DNA of 64,000 nt from UBA877 sp034436335 (GTDB lineage Bacteria; Chloroflexota; Anaerolineae; Anaerolineales; Villigracilaceae), in the NCBI GenBank assembly GCA_034436335.1, contig DAOTVO010000037.1:93110-157109 (forward strand), written 5' to 3'. The notes under the pieces were generated by a model that saw only the letters and a list, made by a program, of their open reading frames with translations, did not search any database and was not told where the DNA came from. The position numbers and the translations under genes are program-made. The stretch's first letter is position 1, and each line of letters opens with the position of its first letter. Shown piece after piece: positions 15,577-25,300 of the stretch.

Positions 15577-15648
15577 TCAAGAGTCGGATGGTCCAAACCT
15601 GCCAGCGTTCAAACTGCTAATCTGCAAACTTGTCAACCTGCAAACGGA
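15541..15648. repeat. degenerate GATAGTC and AAACTTGTCAACCTGC repeats
   Basis: Units such as GGATAGCCT, GGATAGTCT, GATAGTCG and AATAGTC run from the end of rimI into the spacer. They are followed by units of the AAACCTGCCAGC / AAACTGCTAATCTGC / AAACTTGTCAACCTGC kind. No gene is seen in the 78-base spacer. Confidence 0.6.
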
Positions 15649-15654
15649 GAAGTT

Positions 15655-16287
15655 ATGACCCCCGAAGAAACCCTCGCCCGCATTGCTCAGGAAGTTTCGA
15701 CCTGCCAGAAATGCGCCCTACACCACTCGCGCAAGAAGTCGGTTCCCGGCGAGGGGCCGGCCAACGCTGAAATCATGCTCATCGGCGAGGGCCCGGGCTT
15801 CCACGAAAACGAGCAGGGCAGGCCGTTCGTCGGCGCGGCGGGGCAATTTCTCAACGAGTTGCTCGCCCAGGCGGGGATGAAGCGCGAGGACGTGTGGATC
15901 GGCAACGTGGTAAAATGCCGCCCGCCCGGCAACCGCGACCCGCTGCCGGAGGAACTGGCGGCCTGCAACACGTATCTTGAGGCGCAAATTGCCGCCATCA
16001 GCCCGAAGATCATCATCACGCTGGGACGTTACTCGATGGGCAAATTCCTGCCCGGGGCAAAGATCAGCGCCGTCCACGGACAAATACGCCGCGTGGGCGA
16101 TCGCTTCGTGATTGCCATGTTCCATCCGGCGGCGGCGCTGCATCAGGCCTCGCTCAAACCGGCCATTTTGCACGATTTCGCCCAATTGCCCAAATTGCTG
16201 GAACAGGCACGCGCTGCCCTCAAGCGGCTGACTCCTGTGCAGGCAGAAACGCCGAAGGAAGAGCCGAAGCAGTTGAGTCTGTTTTAG
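15655..16287 (+). CDS. family 4 uracil-DNA glycosylase with C-terminal clamp-binding motif
   Basis: A 210-residue iron-sulfur uracil-DNA glycosylase that removes uracil from DNA. The 4Fe-4S ligands begin with CQKC at residues 16-19. The active-site segments are GEGPGFHENEQGRPFVGAAG, NVVKCRPPGNRDP and FHPAAALHQ. The protein ends in QLSLF, which matches the consensus of the bacterial sliding-clamp binding peptide. A ribosome site (GGAGAAG) precedes the ATG. Confidence 0.94.
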   Translation: MTPEETLARIAQEVSTCQKCALHHSRKKSVPGEGPANAEIMLIGEGPGFHENEQGRPFVGAAGQFLNELLAQAGMKREDVWIGNVVKCRPPGNRDPLPEELAACNTYLEAQIAAISPKIIITLGRYSMGKFLPGAKISAVHGQIRRVGDRFVIAMFHPAAALHQASLKPAILHDFAQLPKLLEQARAALKRLTPVQAETPKEEPKQLSLF

Positions 16288-16330
16288 GCCACAGATTTTA
16301 CAGATTTCACAGATTGCACGGATTTTGACA

Positions 16331-17311
16331 ATGGCTTCTTATCTTGTCACCGGCGCGGCCGGGTTTATCGGGGCGCGGGTCGCCGAAATGCTCATCGAGC
16401 AAGGACACCGCGTCACCGGCGTGGATAATCTGAACGACGCCTACGACCTCCGCCTGAAGGAATACCGCCTGCGGAAGTTACAGGCGTTATCTGGTTTCGA
16501 ATTTGTCCGTGACGATATTGCAGACCGCAACATTCTCCATCGTCCATCGTCCATCGTTCATCGTCAATTCGATGCCGTCATCAACCTTGCCGCCCGCGCC
16601 GGGGTGCGCGCCAGTCTGCAAAATCCCTGGCTTTTCTACGAGACCAACGTTACCGGCACGCTCAATCTGCTCGAATGGTGCCGTCAGCGCGGCATCTCCA
16701 AGTTCATCCAGGCCTCCACCTCCACCGTCTACGGGCTGAACGCTCCGGTTCCGACTCCCGAAACGGCCTCCACCGACCATCCACCGCAACCCTACGCCGC
16801 CAGCAAAAAAGCCGCCGAAACGCTGTGTTACACTTATCACAGCCTCTACGGCCTGGACGTGAGCGTGGTGCGCTATTTCACCGTCTATGGCCCGGCCGGA
16901 CGCCCCGACATGAGCATGTTCCGCTTCGTCAAGTGGATTCACGAGGGCGAGCCCCTGCGTCTCTTCGGGAGCGGCGAGGCATCGCGCGGGTTCACCTACA
17001 TTGACGACATCGCCCGCGGCACAATTGCCGCGTTGCAGCCTTTTGGGTACGAAATCTTCAACCTGGGCGGACATGAAGTCATCACCATGAACGCTCTGAT
17101 TGCCATGATGGAAGAACTGATTGGCCGCAAAGCGGTCATTGAACACCTGCCGCCCAATCCCGGCGAACTGCAAACCAATCACGCCGATGTGACCAAGGCG
17201 CGCCGTCTGCTCGGCTGGCAGCCGCAAGTCTCCCTGTTGGAGGGGGTGACGCGCCTCGTTGAATGGTATCGCGCCGAGCGCCCCTGGGCCAAAGAGGTAT
17301 CCACGCAGTGA
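16331..17311 (+). CDS. NAD-dependent sugar epimerase (UDP-glucuronate 4-epimerase-like)
   Basis: A 326-residue extended-SDR enzyme. The Rossmann motif is GAAGFIG near residue 10, and the active site is STSTVYG with YAASKKAAE (Tyr/Lys pair). FTVYGPAGRPDMSMFRF resembles UDP-glucuronate 4-epimerases. It opens the polysaccharide locus. The loop NILHRPSSIVHRQFD, between the conserved DI and the AVINLAARAG strand, is encoded by a tandem CCATCGT repeat and looks like an in-frame insertion. The stop overlaps the next start (GTGA). Confidence 0.88.
   Translation: MASYLVTGAAGFIGARVAEMLIEQGHRVTGVDNLNDAYDLRLKEYRLRKLQALSGFEFVRDDIADRNILHRPSSIVHRQFDAVINLAARAGVRASLQNPWLFYETNVTGTLNLLEWCRQRGISKFIQASTSTVYGLNAPVPTPETASTDHPPQPYAASKKAAETLCYTYHSLYGLDVSVVRYFTVYGPAGRPDMSMFRFVKWIHEGEPLRLFGSGEASRGFTYIDDIARGTIAALQPFGYEIFNLGGHEVITMNALIAMMEELIGRKAVIEHLPPNPGELQTNHADVTKARRLLGWQPQVSLLEGVTRLVEWYRAERPWAKEVSTQ
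16536..16566. repeat. CCATCGT tandem repeat inside epimerase gene
   Basis: Four near-copies of a 7-base unit (CCATCGT, CCATCGT, CCATCGT, TCATCGT) stand in the coding sequence and are read in frame. Similar CCATCGT runs are normally intergenic in such genomes. Confidence 0.75.
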
Positions 17312-20300
17312 ATTTCATCCAGAAAGCCATTGCCGTCTGGAAACAGGACAACCTCCTGCGCCGGGTCGTCCGCAACAGCGGTTATCTGATCGCCGGCAAC
17401 GCCCTCAGCACGATGGTGCAAAGCATCCTCAGCGGCCGCCTGCTGGGGATTTTAGGCTTTGGCATCCTCGGCGCGGCGATCGAATTTGCCACCAACATCA
17501 ATCGCCTGTTCTCCTTCCGTATGGGAGAGATGGTCGTCAAGTATATGGGGCAGTTCCTGGCCGAGGGCCGCCGCGACCGCGCCGCGGCCGTCTTCAAAGC
17601 GGCCGTCCTGCTCGAAACGGCATCCTCTATCCTCGCCTACCTGCTGATTGTCCTGCTTTCCCCGCTGGCGGCGGCGGTCATCCTCAAGGACGCTGCCCTC
17701 GCCCCGCTGATCTCCTTCTACGCCCTGGCCATGCTGGCTAACTTTGCCGTCGAATCTTCGACCGGCTTCCTGCAAGCCGCCGATCGCTTCCGCAGTCAGG
17801 CGCTGATCGGCTTTTTTCAATCCGTGCTGACGGCAGGCATCATCGTTTACGCTTATTTGACAAGAGGCGGCATCTGGCTGGTGATGGGCGCGTACCTGGC
17901 GGGCAAAGCCTTCAACGGCCTCGGTCTGGCCGCCTATGCCTTCTGGCGAGCGCGGCAGGTCTTCGGCGCAGACTGGTGGCGGGCCTCCTTCCGCCTCCTT
18001 CCATCGCAACGGGAATTCTGGCGCTTTGCCTGGAGCACAAACTTCAGCGGCACGGTGACGATGGTCACGCGCGACAGCGAATCGGTCTGGATTTCCCTGC
18101 TCCTGTCACCGATTGCCGCCGGCTACTACAAGGCCGCCAAAGCCGTCATCAACCTGGTCACCCTGCCGATCAATCCCTTTATCACCGCCGCCTACCCGGC
18201 CATCAATCGCGCAATTGCCGAGCGCGCCTGGGCACGCCTGCGCCATCTCCTGCGCCGCCTAACACTCATCTCCGCTGCCTGGACGGGCGCGGCCGCCCTG
18301 GGGCTGGCCATCTTCGGCCACTGGCTCCTCACCACCTTCTACGGCCCTGATTTCGCCCCCGCCTATCCCGCCCTGCTTCTTTTGCTCATCGGCTACGGCT
18401 TTGCCAACATTTTCTACTGGAATCGCAACCTGCTGCTTTCCTTTGGCATGCCCGATTATCCCCTCAAAGCCACCGCCTTTGCCGGAGCGGCCAAACTGCT
18501 GCTCACCTTCCTGCTTGTGCCGCGCTTCGGCTACCTGATGGAAGCCGCCCTGCTCTCGGCCTTCTTTGTCTTCTCGATTGGATTCATCCTCTGGCGCGGG
18601 GTGAAGGAAATCAACCGGCATCCCGATCGGGACGAGAGCCCGCCTGCCGCGCCAAGCGAGGCGGCCGCGCCCCCTGCCCCGCCCATCCCGGACCCGCGGC
18701 CGGCGCGCCGTTCCCCGCGCCGCTTTGACCGCCGCGACCTCCTCGCCCTGCTCACCTTCCTCGCCTTTGCCGCTCTCTACTTCCTGGGCAAATTGCAGGG
18801 CAACTACCCCCTCGTCATCCTCAGCGGCGATGCCGGCAACATCGCCAGTTACGCCGCTGCCCTCGATCACCCCGAGCGCTTCGCCGCCGACCCTGTGCTG
18901 GGCAACCCCGACAACCTGCGCATTTACGCCACCGTTCACATCCCCATTATCCGTGCCCTGGCACGTCTGACCGACAACTACGCCCTGGCCTACGCCTGGC
19001 TCATCCTGCCGCAGACCTTTCTGCAATTGAGCGGCTTCTACCTGCTCGGACGCCTGCTCTTCCGCAGCCGCTTCTGGGCCTATCTGCTCGCCTGGCTGAC
19101 GGCGATGACCTACACCCGCGTCGGCCTGGGCGAAATCTGGGGCGTCTGGCCGGACGCCCTGCCGCGCGTCACCTTCCAGTCGCTCCTGCCGTTCCTGCTG
19201 GCGCTCGTCCTGCTCTGGAAGGACTCCCCGCGCCGCTGGCCAGGACTGATGCTCCTCGCCGGGCTGCTCGTCTACGTCCACCCCATCAGCGCCCCGGCCT
19301 GGGGACTGGCGCTTTGGCTCGGTCTGTGGGCGCTCGCCCCCCGTTCCTGGACCTGGAAACAGCGTCTGCTCCTCATGCTCGGCCTCGGCCTGGTCTTCCT
19401 CCTCACCCTGGCGCCCTTCGCCTGGAACTACCTCTCCTACCGGGGGGAGGACCCCGCCGCCGACTACGACACGGTGATGACCGTGCTGCAAACCTACTGG
19501 CCGCAAAACCTGCTCAACGTGCGCGCCGCCCTAGGCGACTTTTTGGCCAATGCCACCCGCAGCCTGCTCCTGCCCCTGGCGTTGATCGGGCTGTTTGCGG
19601 TAGGTCGGATTGTCAATCTGACCTACAAGCGCACCGTCCTCCTCTGGCTCCTCGGCCTCTTCCTTGCCTGCGTCCTGCTGCCCTTCATCGAGCGGCTCAT
19701 CGAAGCCCGCTTCCGCCTCCTGCCGCTGGAGACCGAACTCTTGCGCGGCATCCGCTACTTCGTCCCCTTGCTGCTCCTCTTCTGGCTCTGGCCGCTGGCC
19801 GAGTGGACTTCCCGCCCCCTTGCGCCGCGCCTACGCCTGGCGCTGATGGCGCTCGGCATCCTGCTGGTCGGCTTTTGGGGAGCGACCAACCGCCCGGCAG
19901 TCGGCGACATGCTTGATGCCGCCGCTTGCCTGGCACGCGGCCGCCTGGTCTGCGCTGCACCGCGCCCCTTGGATAAGTTGATCTTGACCTTGCGCGACCA
20001 GACCGCCCCCGATGCCAGCGTCTTCTTCTTCACCCAAGACCCGGCGCACACCTCCCAAACCTTGAGCGTGCGTTACCTGGCGCTGCGCCCGCTGGTCTAT
20101 ACCCTGCGAGATGCCGGCCTGCTCGGCTACGGCAACCGCGCCGCCTTGGGATCGTGGCTGGCGATCACACGGCAGGTGGAGGGTCTGCGCGAGGCGGCGG
20201 ATGAGTCGCTGCGCCTGGAGGGGGCGGTTTCTCTGGCGCAGGCGCTCGGCGCCGATTACCTGGCGCTCGACTTCTCTCCACCGCTCGAGGCGCTCGAGGG

Positions 20301-20358
20301 GCTGCCGGCACGCTTGATCCTGCAAAACGAGGCCTATACTCTGCTACAATTGCCGTGA
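17308..20358 (+). CDS. polysaccharide flippase fused to GT-C membrane glycosyltransferase
   Basis: A 1016-residue protein with two polytopic modules. Residues 1 to about 435 form a Wzx/MATE-type flippase (GNALSTMVQSILSGRLLG, then about twelve helices). A Pro/Ala/Arg-rich linker (about 440-475) leads to a GT-C-like module of about ten helices (SGDAGNIASYAAAL, RLTDNYALAYAWLILPQ) with a short soluble end. The start GTG overlaps the epimerase stop. A 27-base palindromic repeat is read in frame as residues 765-773. The fusion may couple translocation of a lipid-linked sugar to its modification. Confidence 0.85.
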   Translation: MNFIQKAIAVWKQDNLLRRVVRNSGYLIAGNALSTMVQSILSGRLLGILGFGILGAAIEFATNINRLFSFRMGEMVVKYMGQFLAEGRRDRAAAVFKAAVLLETASSILAYLLIVLLSPLAAAVILKDAALAPLISFYALAMLANFAVESSTGFLQAADRFRSQALIGFFQSVLTAGIIVYAYLTRGGIWLVMGAYLAGKAFNGLGLAAYAFWRARQVFGADWWRASFRLLPSQREFWRFAWSTNFSGTVTMVTRDSESVWISLLLSPIAAGYYKAAKAVINLVTLPINPFITAAYPAINRAIAERAWARLRHLLRRLTLISAAWTGAAALGLAIFGHWLLTTFYGPDFAPAYPALLLLLIGYGFANIFYWNRNLLLSFGMPDYPLKATAFAGAAKLLLTFLLVPRFGYLMEAALLSAFFVFSIGFILWRGVKEINRHPDRDESPPAAPSEAAAPPAPPIPDPRPARRSPRRFDRRDLLALLTFLAFAALYFLGKLQGNYPLVILSGDAGNIASYAAALDHPERFAADPVLGNPDNLRIYATVHIPIIRALARLTDNYALAYAWLILPQTFLQLSGFYLLGRLLFRSRFWAYLLAWLTAMTYTRVGLGEIWGVWPDALPRVTFQSLLPFLLALVLLWKDSPRRWPGLMLLAGLLVYVHPISAPAWGLALWLGLWALAPRSWTWKQRLLLMLGLGLVFLLTLAPFAWNYLSYRGEDPAADYDTVMTVLQTYWPQNLLNVRAALGDFLANATRSLLLPLALIGLFAVGRIVNLTYKRTVLLWLLGLFLACVLLPFIERLIEARFRLLPLETELLRGIRYFVPLLLLFWLWPLAEWTSRPLAPRLRLALMALGILLVGFWGATNRPAVGDMLDAAACLARGRLVCAAPRPLDKLILTLRDQTAPDASVFFFTQDPAHTSQTLSVRYLALRPLVYTLRDAGLLGYGNRAALGSWLAITRQVEGLREAADESLRLEGAVSLAQALGADYLALDFSPPLEALEGLPARLILQNEAYTLLQLP
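19600..19626. repeat. 27-bp GTAGGTCGG palindrome translated in frame
   Basis: The arms GTAGGTCGGATTG and CAATCTGACCTAC (one mismatch) flank one base. The 27 bases equal nine codons, read VGRIVNLTY inside a hydrophobic stretch of the flippase/GT-C fusion. Other copies are at 49167, 50286 and 58391. Confidence 0.85.
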
Positions 20359-21269
20359 TGAATGCCCCTTCTCAAGCCCCCCTTCTGACCGTCATCGTGC
20401 CGGTCTATAACGAGGCCGAGTCGTTGCCTGCCCTGCTGGAGGAACTCCTGCCCTACTCTCGCGCCCGGGGCTGGCGCGTTCTCTTCGTGGACGACGGCTC
20501 AACCGATGCCGGCGCCGACATCTTGGCGCGCCTGAGCGACCAGGCGGATGTGCAAGTGTTGCGCCACAAGGTCAACCGCGGCTACGGCGGCGCCCTCAAG
20601 AGCGGCCTGGCACATGTTGCCACCCCTTACGCCGTCACCATTGACGCCGATGGCCAGCACCGCGTGGAGGACGTGCAAGGCATGCTCGACCTGGCCCTCG
20701 CCCATCAGGCCGACCTGGTGGTGGGCGCCCGCCCGCCGGGCAGCGGCAATTTCTACCGCAACTTGGGCAAAGGCCTCATTCGCGCCTTTGCCGGTCTGCT
20801 CTTGCCCCTCTCCGTGCGCGACCTCAATTCCGGCTGCAAACTCTATCGCGCCGACCTGGCCAAAAAGTACCTCCCCCTCTGCCCGGATACAATGGCCTTC
20901 AGCGATGTCATCACCCTGATTTTCATCCAAAAGCGCCATCTGGTGCTGGAACAGCCGATTTCCATCCGCCCGCGACGCGCCGGGCGCAGCACCATCAGCG
21001 CCCGCACCGCCTTTCAGACGGTGATGGAAATCCTGCACATCGCCATGCTCTTCAATCCCCTGCGCATCTTTTTGCCGCTGGCGGCGCTGTGCGTGACCTT
21101 CGGCATCGCCTGGGGCCTGCCCATCCTGCTGCGCGGGCGCGGCGTCAGCGTCGGCTCGATGCTGGCCATCGTCACCGGGTTGCTTTTCTTTGCCATCGGC
21201 CTGATTGCCGACCAGTTATCGGCCACCCGCATGGCTCTGCTTGACTTGCAATCGCCTGCTGAAGAATGA
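20358..21269 (+). CDS. GT2 dolichol-phosphate-type glycosyltransferase with two membrane helices
   Basis: A 303-residue membrane glycosyltransferase. The GT2 core (VIVPVYNEAESLPALLEEL, VDDGSTD, TIDADGQHRVED) makes up residues 10-220. Two helices at the C-terminus resemble the ArnC/GtrB/DPM group, which moves sugar to polyprenyl phosphate. The ATG overlaps the upstream stop. A TACAAT box ends seven bases before it, so a separate leaderless transcript is possible. It is coupled to the next gene (ATGA). Confidence 0.87.
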   Translation: MNAPSQAPLLTVIVPVYNEAESLPALLEELLPYSRARGWRVLFVDDGSTDAGADILARLSDQADVQVLRHKVNRGYGGALKSGLAHVATPYAVTIDADGQHRVEDVQGMLDLALAHQADLVVGARPPGSGNFYRNLGKGLIRAFAGLLLPLSVRDLNSGCKLYRADLAKKYLPLCPDTMAFSDVITLIFIQKRHLVLEQPISIRPRRAGRSTISARTAFQTVMEILHIAMLFNPLRIFLPLAALCVTFGIAWGLPILLRGRGVSVGSMLAIVTGLLFFAIGLIADQLSATRMALLDLQSPAEE

Positions 21270-22366
21270 AAATCGTCTGCATTTCCCCTTCCCAGGTGCC
21301 TTCCAAGACGGCCAACAGCATCCAGGCGCTCAAAGTGGCCCAGTCGTTCCTGCAATTGGGGCATGAAACGACGCTGCTTGTTCCGGGCTCGGTCGTGTTT
21401 GCGCCGTTCGATCTGGCTCGACACTACGGTCTGAGCCGCGTGCCCCATGTGGAGTGGGTGGGTGGCCAACGACGTCTCTTCCCCTGGCGGGCGGCGCTGC
21501 GCGCCCTGAATCTCGGTGCAGACCTGCTCTATTGCTGGCCCTCGCAAGCCGCCCTGGCCGGGATGTTGCTCGGCCGGCCCGCTTTGCTCGAAGTCCACGA
21601 GATGCCCTCCGGTCGTTTTGGCCCGCTGTGGTATCGTCTTTTCCTGAGCCTGCCGGGGCGCAAACGTCTGCTGCCCATCAGCGAGGCCCTGCGCCTTGCT
21701 CTCGAGGCCCGCTACGGCAAGATGCGCGGCGGGGAGACGGTCATTGCCCCCGATGGGGTGGACGTAGAACGTTACGAGGCGCTGCCGGACCCGGCTGCGG
21801 CCCGCCGTCTCCTCGGTCTGCCCGCCGCCCCAACCGTGCTCTGCACCGGCCATCTCTACCCCGGTCGCGGCGCCGAACTCTTCCTCGCCCTGGCCGAACG
21901 ATTCCCACAGGTCAGTTTCGTCTGGGTGGGGGGGCGCACCGCCGATGTGCAAGCCTGGAAAGGGCGCGCCGCACAGTTGAGCAACGTCACCTTTACCGGC
22001 TTCGTGCCCAACGAACGCATCCCGCTCTATCAGGCGGCAGGCGATGTGCTGCTCATGCCCTACGGGCGGAATGTCGCCACCTCCAGCGGCGGCAATACCG
22101 CCGAGGTGTGCAGCCCGATGAAGATGTTCGAGTACATGGCTGCCGGCCGCGCCATCCTGAGCAGCGACTTACCCGTCCTGCGCGAGGTGCTGGACGAGAC
22201 GACCGCCGTCTTCTGCCCGCCGGAGGAGGCAGGGGCGTGGGAAGCGGCCCTGGCCGGCCTCCTCGCCGATGAGACGCAGCGGCAGGCCCTCGGTCAGCGC
22301 GCCCGCCGCGCCGCGCAAGCCTATTCCTGGGTCGAGCGCGCCCGCCGCGTTCTGAAAGGATTCTGA
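21266..22366 (+). CDS. GT4 glycosyltransferase
   Basis: A 366-residue GT-B enzyme. The N-terminus (KIVCISPSQVPSKTANSIQALKVAQ) is the acceptor side. The donor side has HLYPGRGAELFLALAERFPQVSFVWVGG, FVPNERIPLYQAAGDVLLMPYG and EVCSPMKMFEYMAAGRAIL, with the GT4 glutamates. It is soluble and would act on the cytoplasmic face. It shares one-base and four-base overlaps with its neighbours in the operon. Confidence 0.88.
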   Translation: MKIVCISPSQVPSKTANSIQALKVAQSFLQLGHETTLLVPGSVVFAPFDLARHYGLSRVPHVEWVGGQRRLFPWRAALRALNLGADLLYCWPSQAALAGMLLGRPALLEVHEMPSGRFGPLWYRLFLSLPGRKRLLPISEALRLALEARYGKMRGGETVIAPDGVDVERYEALPDPAAARRLLGLPAAPTVLCTGHLYPGRGAELFLALAERFPQVSFVWVGGRTADVQAWKGRAAQLSNVTFTGFVPNERIPLYQAAGDVLLMPYGRNVATSSGGNTAEVCSPMKMFEYMAAGRAILSSDLPVLREVLDETTAVFCPPEEAGAWEAALAGLLADETQRQALGQRARRAAQAYSWVERARRVLKGF

Positions 22367-25300
22367 TGAAACGACTGCGTGATTTGTTCTGGTTTGTGCC
22401 GTTCAGCCTGGCTCTGGGCTTGGCTCTTTCCCTGCTCGACCGTTCCGGTGGCTGGGCAGGCTATGGTGTCCTTGCTCTGCTTGGATTGAGTGCACTGACG
22501 GCGTTGTGGCGCGCCGAGAACTCCGCCCGCGCTCTGGGATGGATTTTGCTCGCCGCCTTGGTCGCGCGCCTGTTCCTGGGCGCGGCGGCGCAGGTCATCT
22601 TGCCCGTCTACGGCTACGACAACGAGGCGCATAACGCCGGTTTTGTCTATCGGGACGCTTTCACCTACGACCGTCAGGCCTATGAATTGGCCGCCTCGGA
22701 GGAAGCGCTCTGGCGCGCTTTTGACCGTTCGAGCGGCATCGAGGAGCAATACGGCGGCCTGACTCTGACGCTGAGCCTGGCCTATCGCCTGTTTAGTCCA
22801 GAGGCGCACCGCCCGCTGTTAGTAGTGCTGTTGGCGGCCTTGGTCAGCGCCTTGGGCATCGGGCTGGCCTGGCGCGGGATGCGTTCGGCCTGGGGGGAGC
22901 GTGTGGCCGGGGCCGCGGCCTGGGTGTTGGCGCTCTACCCGGAGGCGGTTCTGAGCGGCGGCGCGCCGCTGCGCGAACCGTTCCTGCTCTTCTTTGCCGC
23001 CTTGTTCTTTTTCTCGCTGATGCGCCTGCGCGAGCGGCGCGGCTGGACGGAGTGGGCCGGTCTGGTCGGCGGCGCGCTCGGTCTGTTCCTGTTTTCGCCG
23101 CCCGCCGCAGGCAGTTTCCTCCTGGTGAGCGGAATCTGGCTCTGGCTGACCGGCCGCGGCCACTATCTGCATTGGGGCTGGCTGGTTGGGATATTGACCC
23201 TCTCGCTGGCGGCTTTCCTGGTCTTTGGCTTTCTGGCCGGGAGCACGCTCCAAGCCCCCGCCGGGCCGTTGGCCAATCTGCTCGCCTGGCTGCAATACAG
23301 CGCCCGCTGGGGGTTGCACGAACTCAAGCAAACCTCCGATGGTCTTCAGCCGCTCTTCGATGTTTTGCCGGAGGGCCTGCACCTGCCGCTGGCGACCGCC
23401 TTCGGCGTCACCCAGCCGTTCCTGCCCGCCGCGCTGGCCGACCTGAGCCTGTGGCCGGTCACTTTCATCAACATTCTGCGTTCGCTCGGCTGGTATCTGC
23501 TCCTGCCGCTGCTGGCGTTTGCGCCCTTCCTGTGGCGCAAACTTCCGAAAGAAGAGCGCCTGGCCTGGGGTTGGCTGTGTCTGGCGGTTTGGGTGTGGAT
23601 TTTGGCGGCCTCCTTTCGCGGCGGCGGCGACCAATGGGATAACCCGCGCTATCGCCTGATGCTGTTCTTTTTCCAGGCCGTGCTGGCCGGGCAAGTGTGG
23701 GTACGCTGGCGCAGCGGCGAAGCCCCCTGGTTCGGACGTCTGCTAGCCATGGAGGGGTGGGCCTTGTTGGTGTTCCTGTACTTTTACCTGGGAAGGTACA
23801 GCGACTGGGGCCTGCCGCGCCTACCACTGCTAATCTCTGTGGCGCTCATACTCGCAGGCTCTATAATTATTCTGCAAGGATTGACTTTCTCTGAAAGTCG
23901 GATTTTCAGAATGATAGTTGTTACCGGTTCTTTCATCACAATTGGAGCCTATGTATGGATAATCTTCTTTTCTCCATACCGATTTTTCATTGCCGAATCA
24001 CCACTTATCATCAAGTTATTAAGCGCAATGCTGACAGCAGGGGTTGTAACATTTGCTATAAAGAAGTCCTGGAAATTACTCGATCTTAGGATTATATTTT
24101 TGGCCACAATTCTTATCCAGAATATAATCCTAAAGATTGTTGCATTGTCACTTCGCATTTCTTCTAATCCTCTGGTGCTATTGTGGGAGGAAAATTATCG
24201 CATCTACTTTGCTTCTCTGCTGGCTTCGGAACGCATCTATGGTACAAAAATTCCCCTGTCTTCAGTTGATTTTTCTCTAAACATATTGAATGGAATCCCC
24301 TTCCTAATAGGCAATTTTCCTATTTGGGCTCATCGGTTATGGTACGTTCTTCTAACAATTATTATTACTTTCTTAACCGCCTGGGCAATCGAAAAGCGAT
24401 TAAATCTCTCTGAACGGTGGCATCGCTGGCTATTCATTGGTTTCACCTGGTTATATTTACTTACTGAAGGAGGGGTTAAATACAATTTACAAATTAGCGT
24501 TATCTTTGTTCTGATTACATTTCATCCACGCCGCCCATGGCGCAGTCTTATCGGTATTCTCTTCGCATCATTGTGGGCTGGCTTAAGCCGGGTAAATTGG
24601 CTACCTGTTCCGGCAATGCTTGCAATTGAACTATATTTGTTAGAAGAAGATTTGCCCAAAAGCCAAGGAAACATCAAAAAGTATCTTTTGCTTCCGGCTC
24701 TACTGGCTACAGCCGGTTTGGCCACAGCAGTGGTTGGCCAAGCAATGTTGGCAACACTCCCCGATAGCACTCACAGCAGTCTGATCAGTTTCATAAGACA
24801 GGATCTTCTGTGGTATCGCTTACTCCCAAATGCGACGTATGAGTTTGGTATCTTGATTCCCCTGGTTATTCTCTCAATTCCATTGTGGTACTTTAGCCAG
24901 TATGGAATAAAGCGGCTCCATCCTCTGCGGAAAATCGGATTGATCGTCATGATGGTTCTACTGCTGGGAGGAGGAATAGTCGTCAGTGTTAAGATCGGCG
25001 GCGGGAGTGATATACATAACTTAGACTCATACTTAGTATTTTCAATCATCCTAGGTTCTTATGCTTTCTTTGGCTGTATTCGCCCTGAAGAAAAAAATTT
25101 CTCCTCGACCGAAAAAAACTTTTCTTTACAAAAAATGCTATGGGCTATTGCCTTGATATTCGTAATCCCCACCCTTTCTGTACTCAGAGGAGTTAAACCT
25201 TATGTCGCCTACAATCCTGAAGAAGTAGCCTCAACAATCCAAAAAATTCAAGCAGAAATTGATAAAGTTCAGCCAGATCAAGATATCCTTGTGATGTATC

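Noticed and set aside
18259..19506. Long minus-strand frame (415 codons) opposite the flippase/GT-C gene
   Set aside because: It is the antisense shadow of a GC-rich coding region, low in complexity (Gln/Glu/Gly-rich), with no family pattern.
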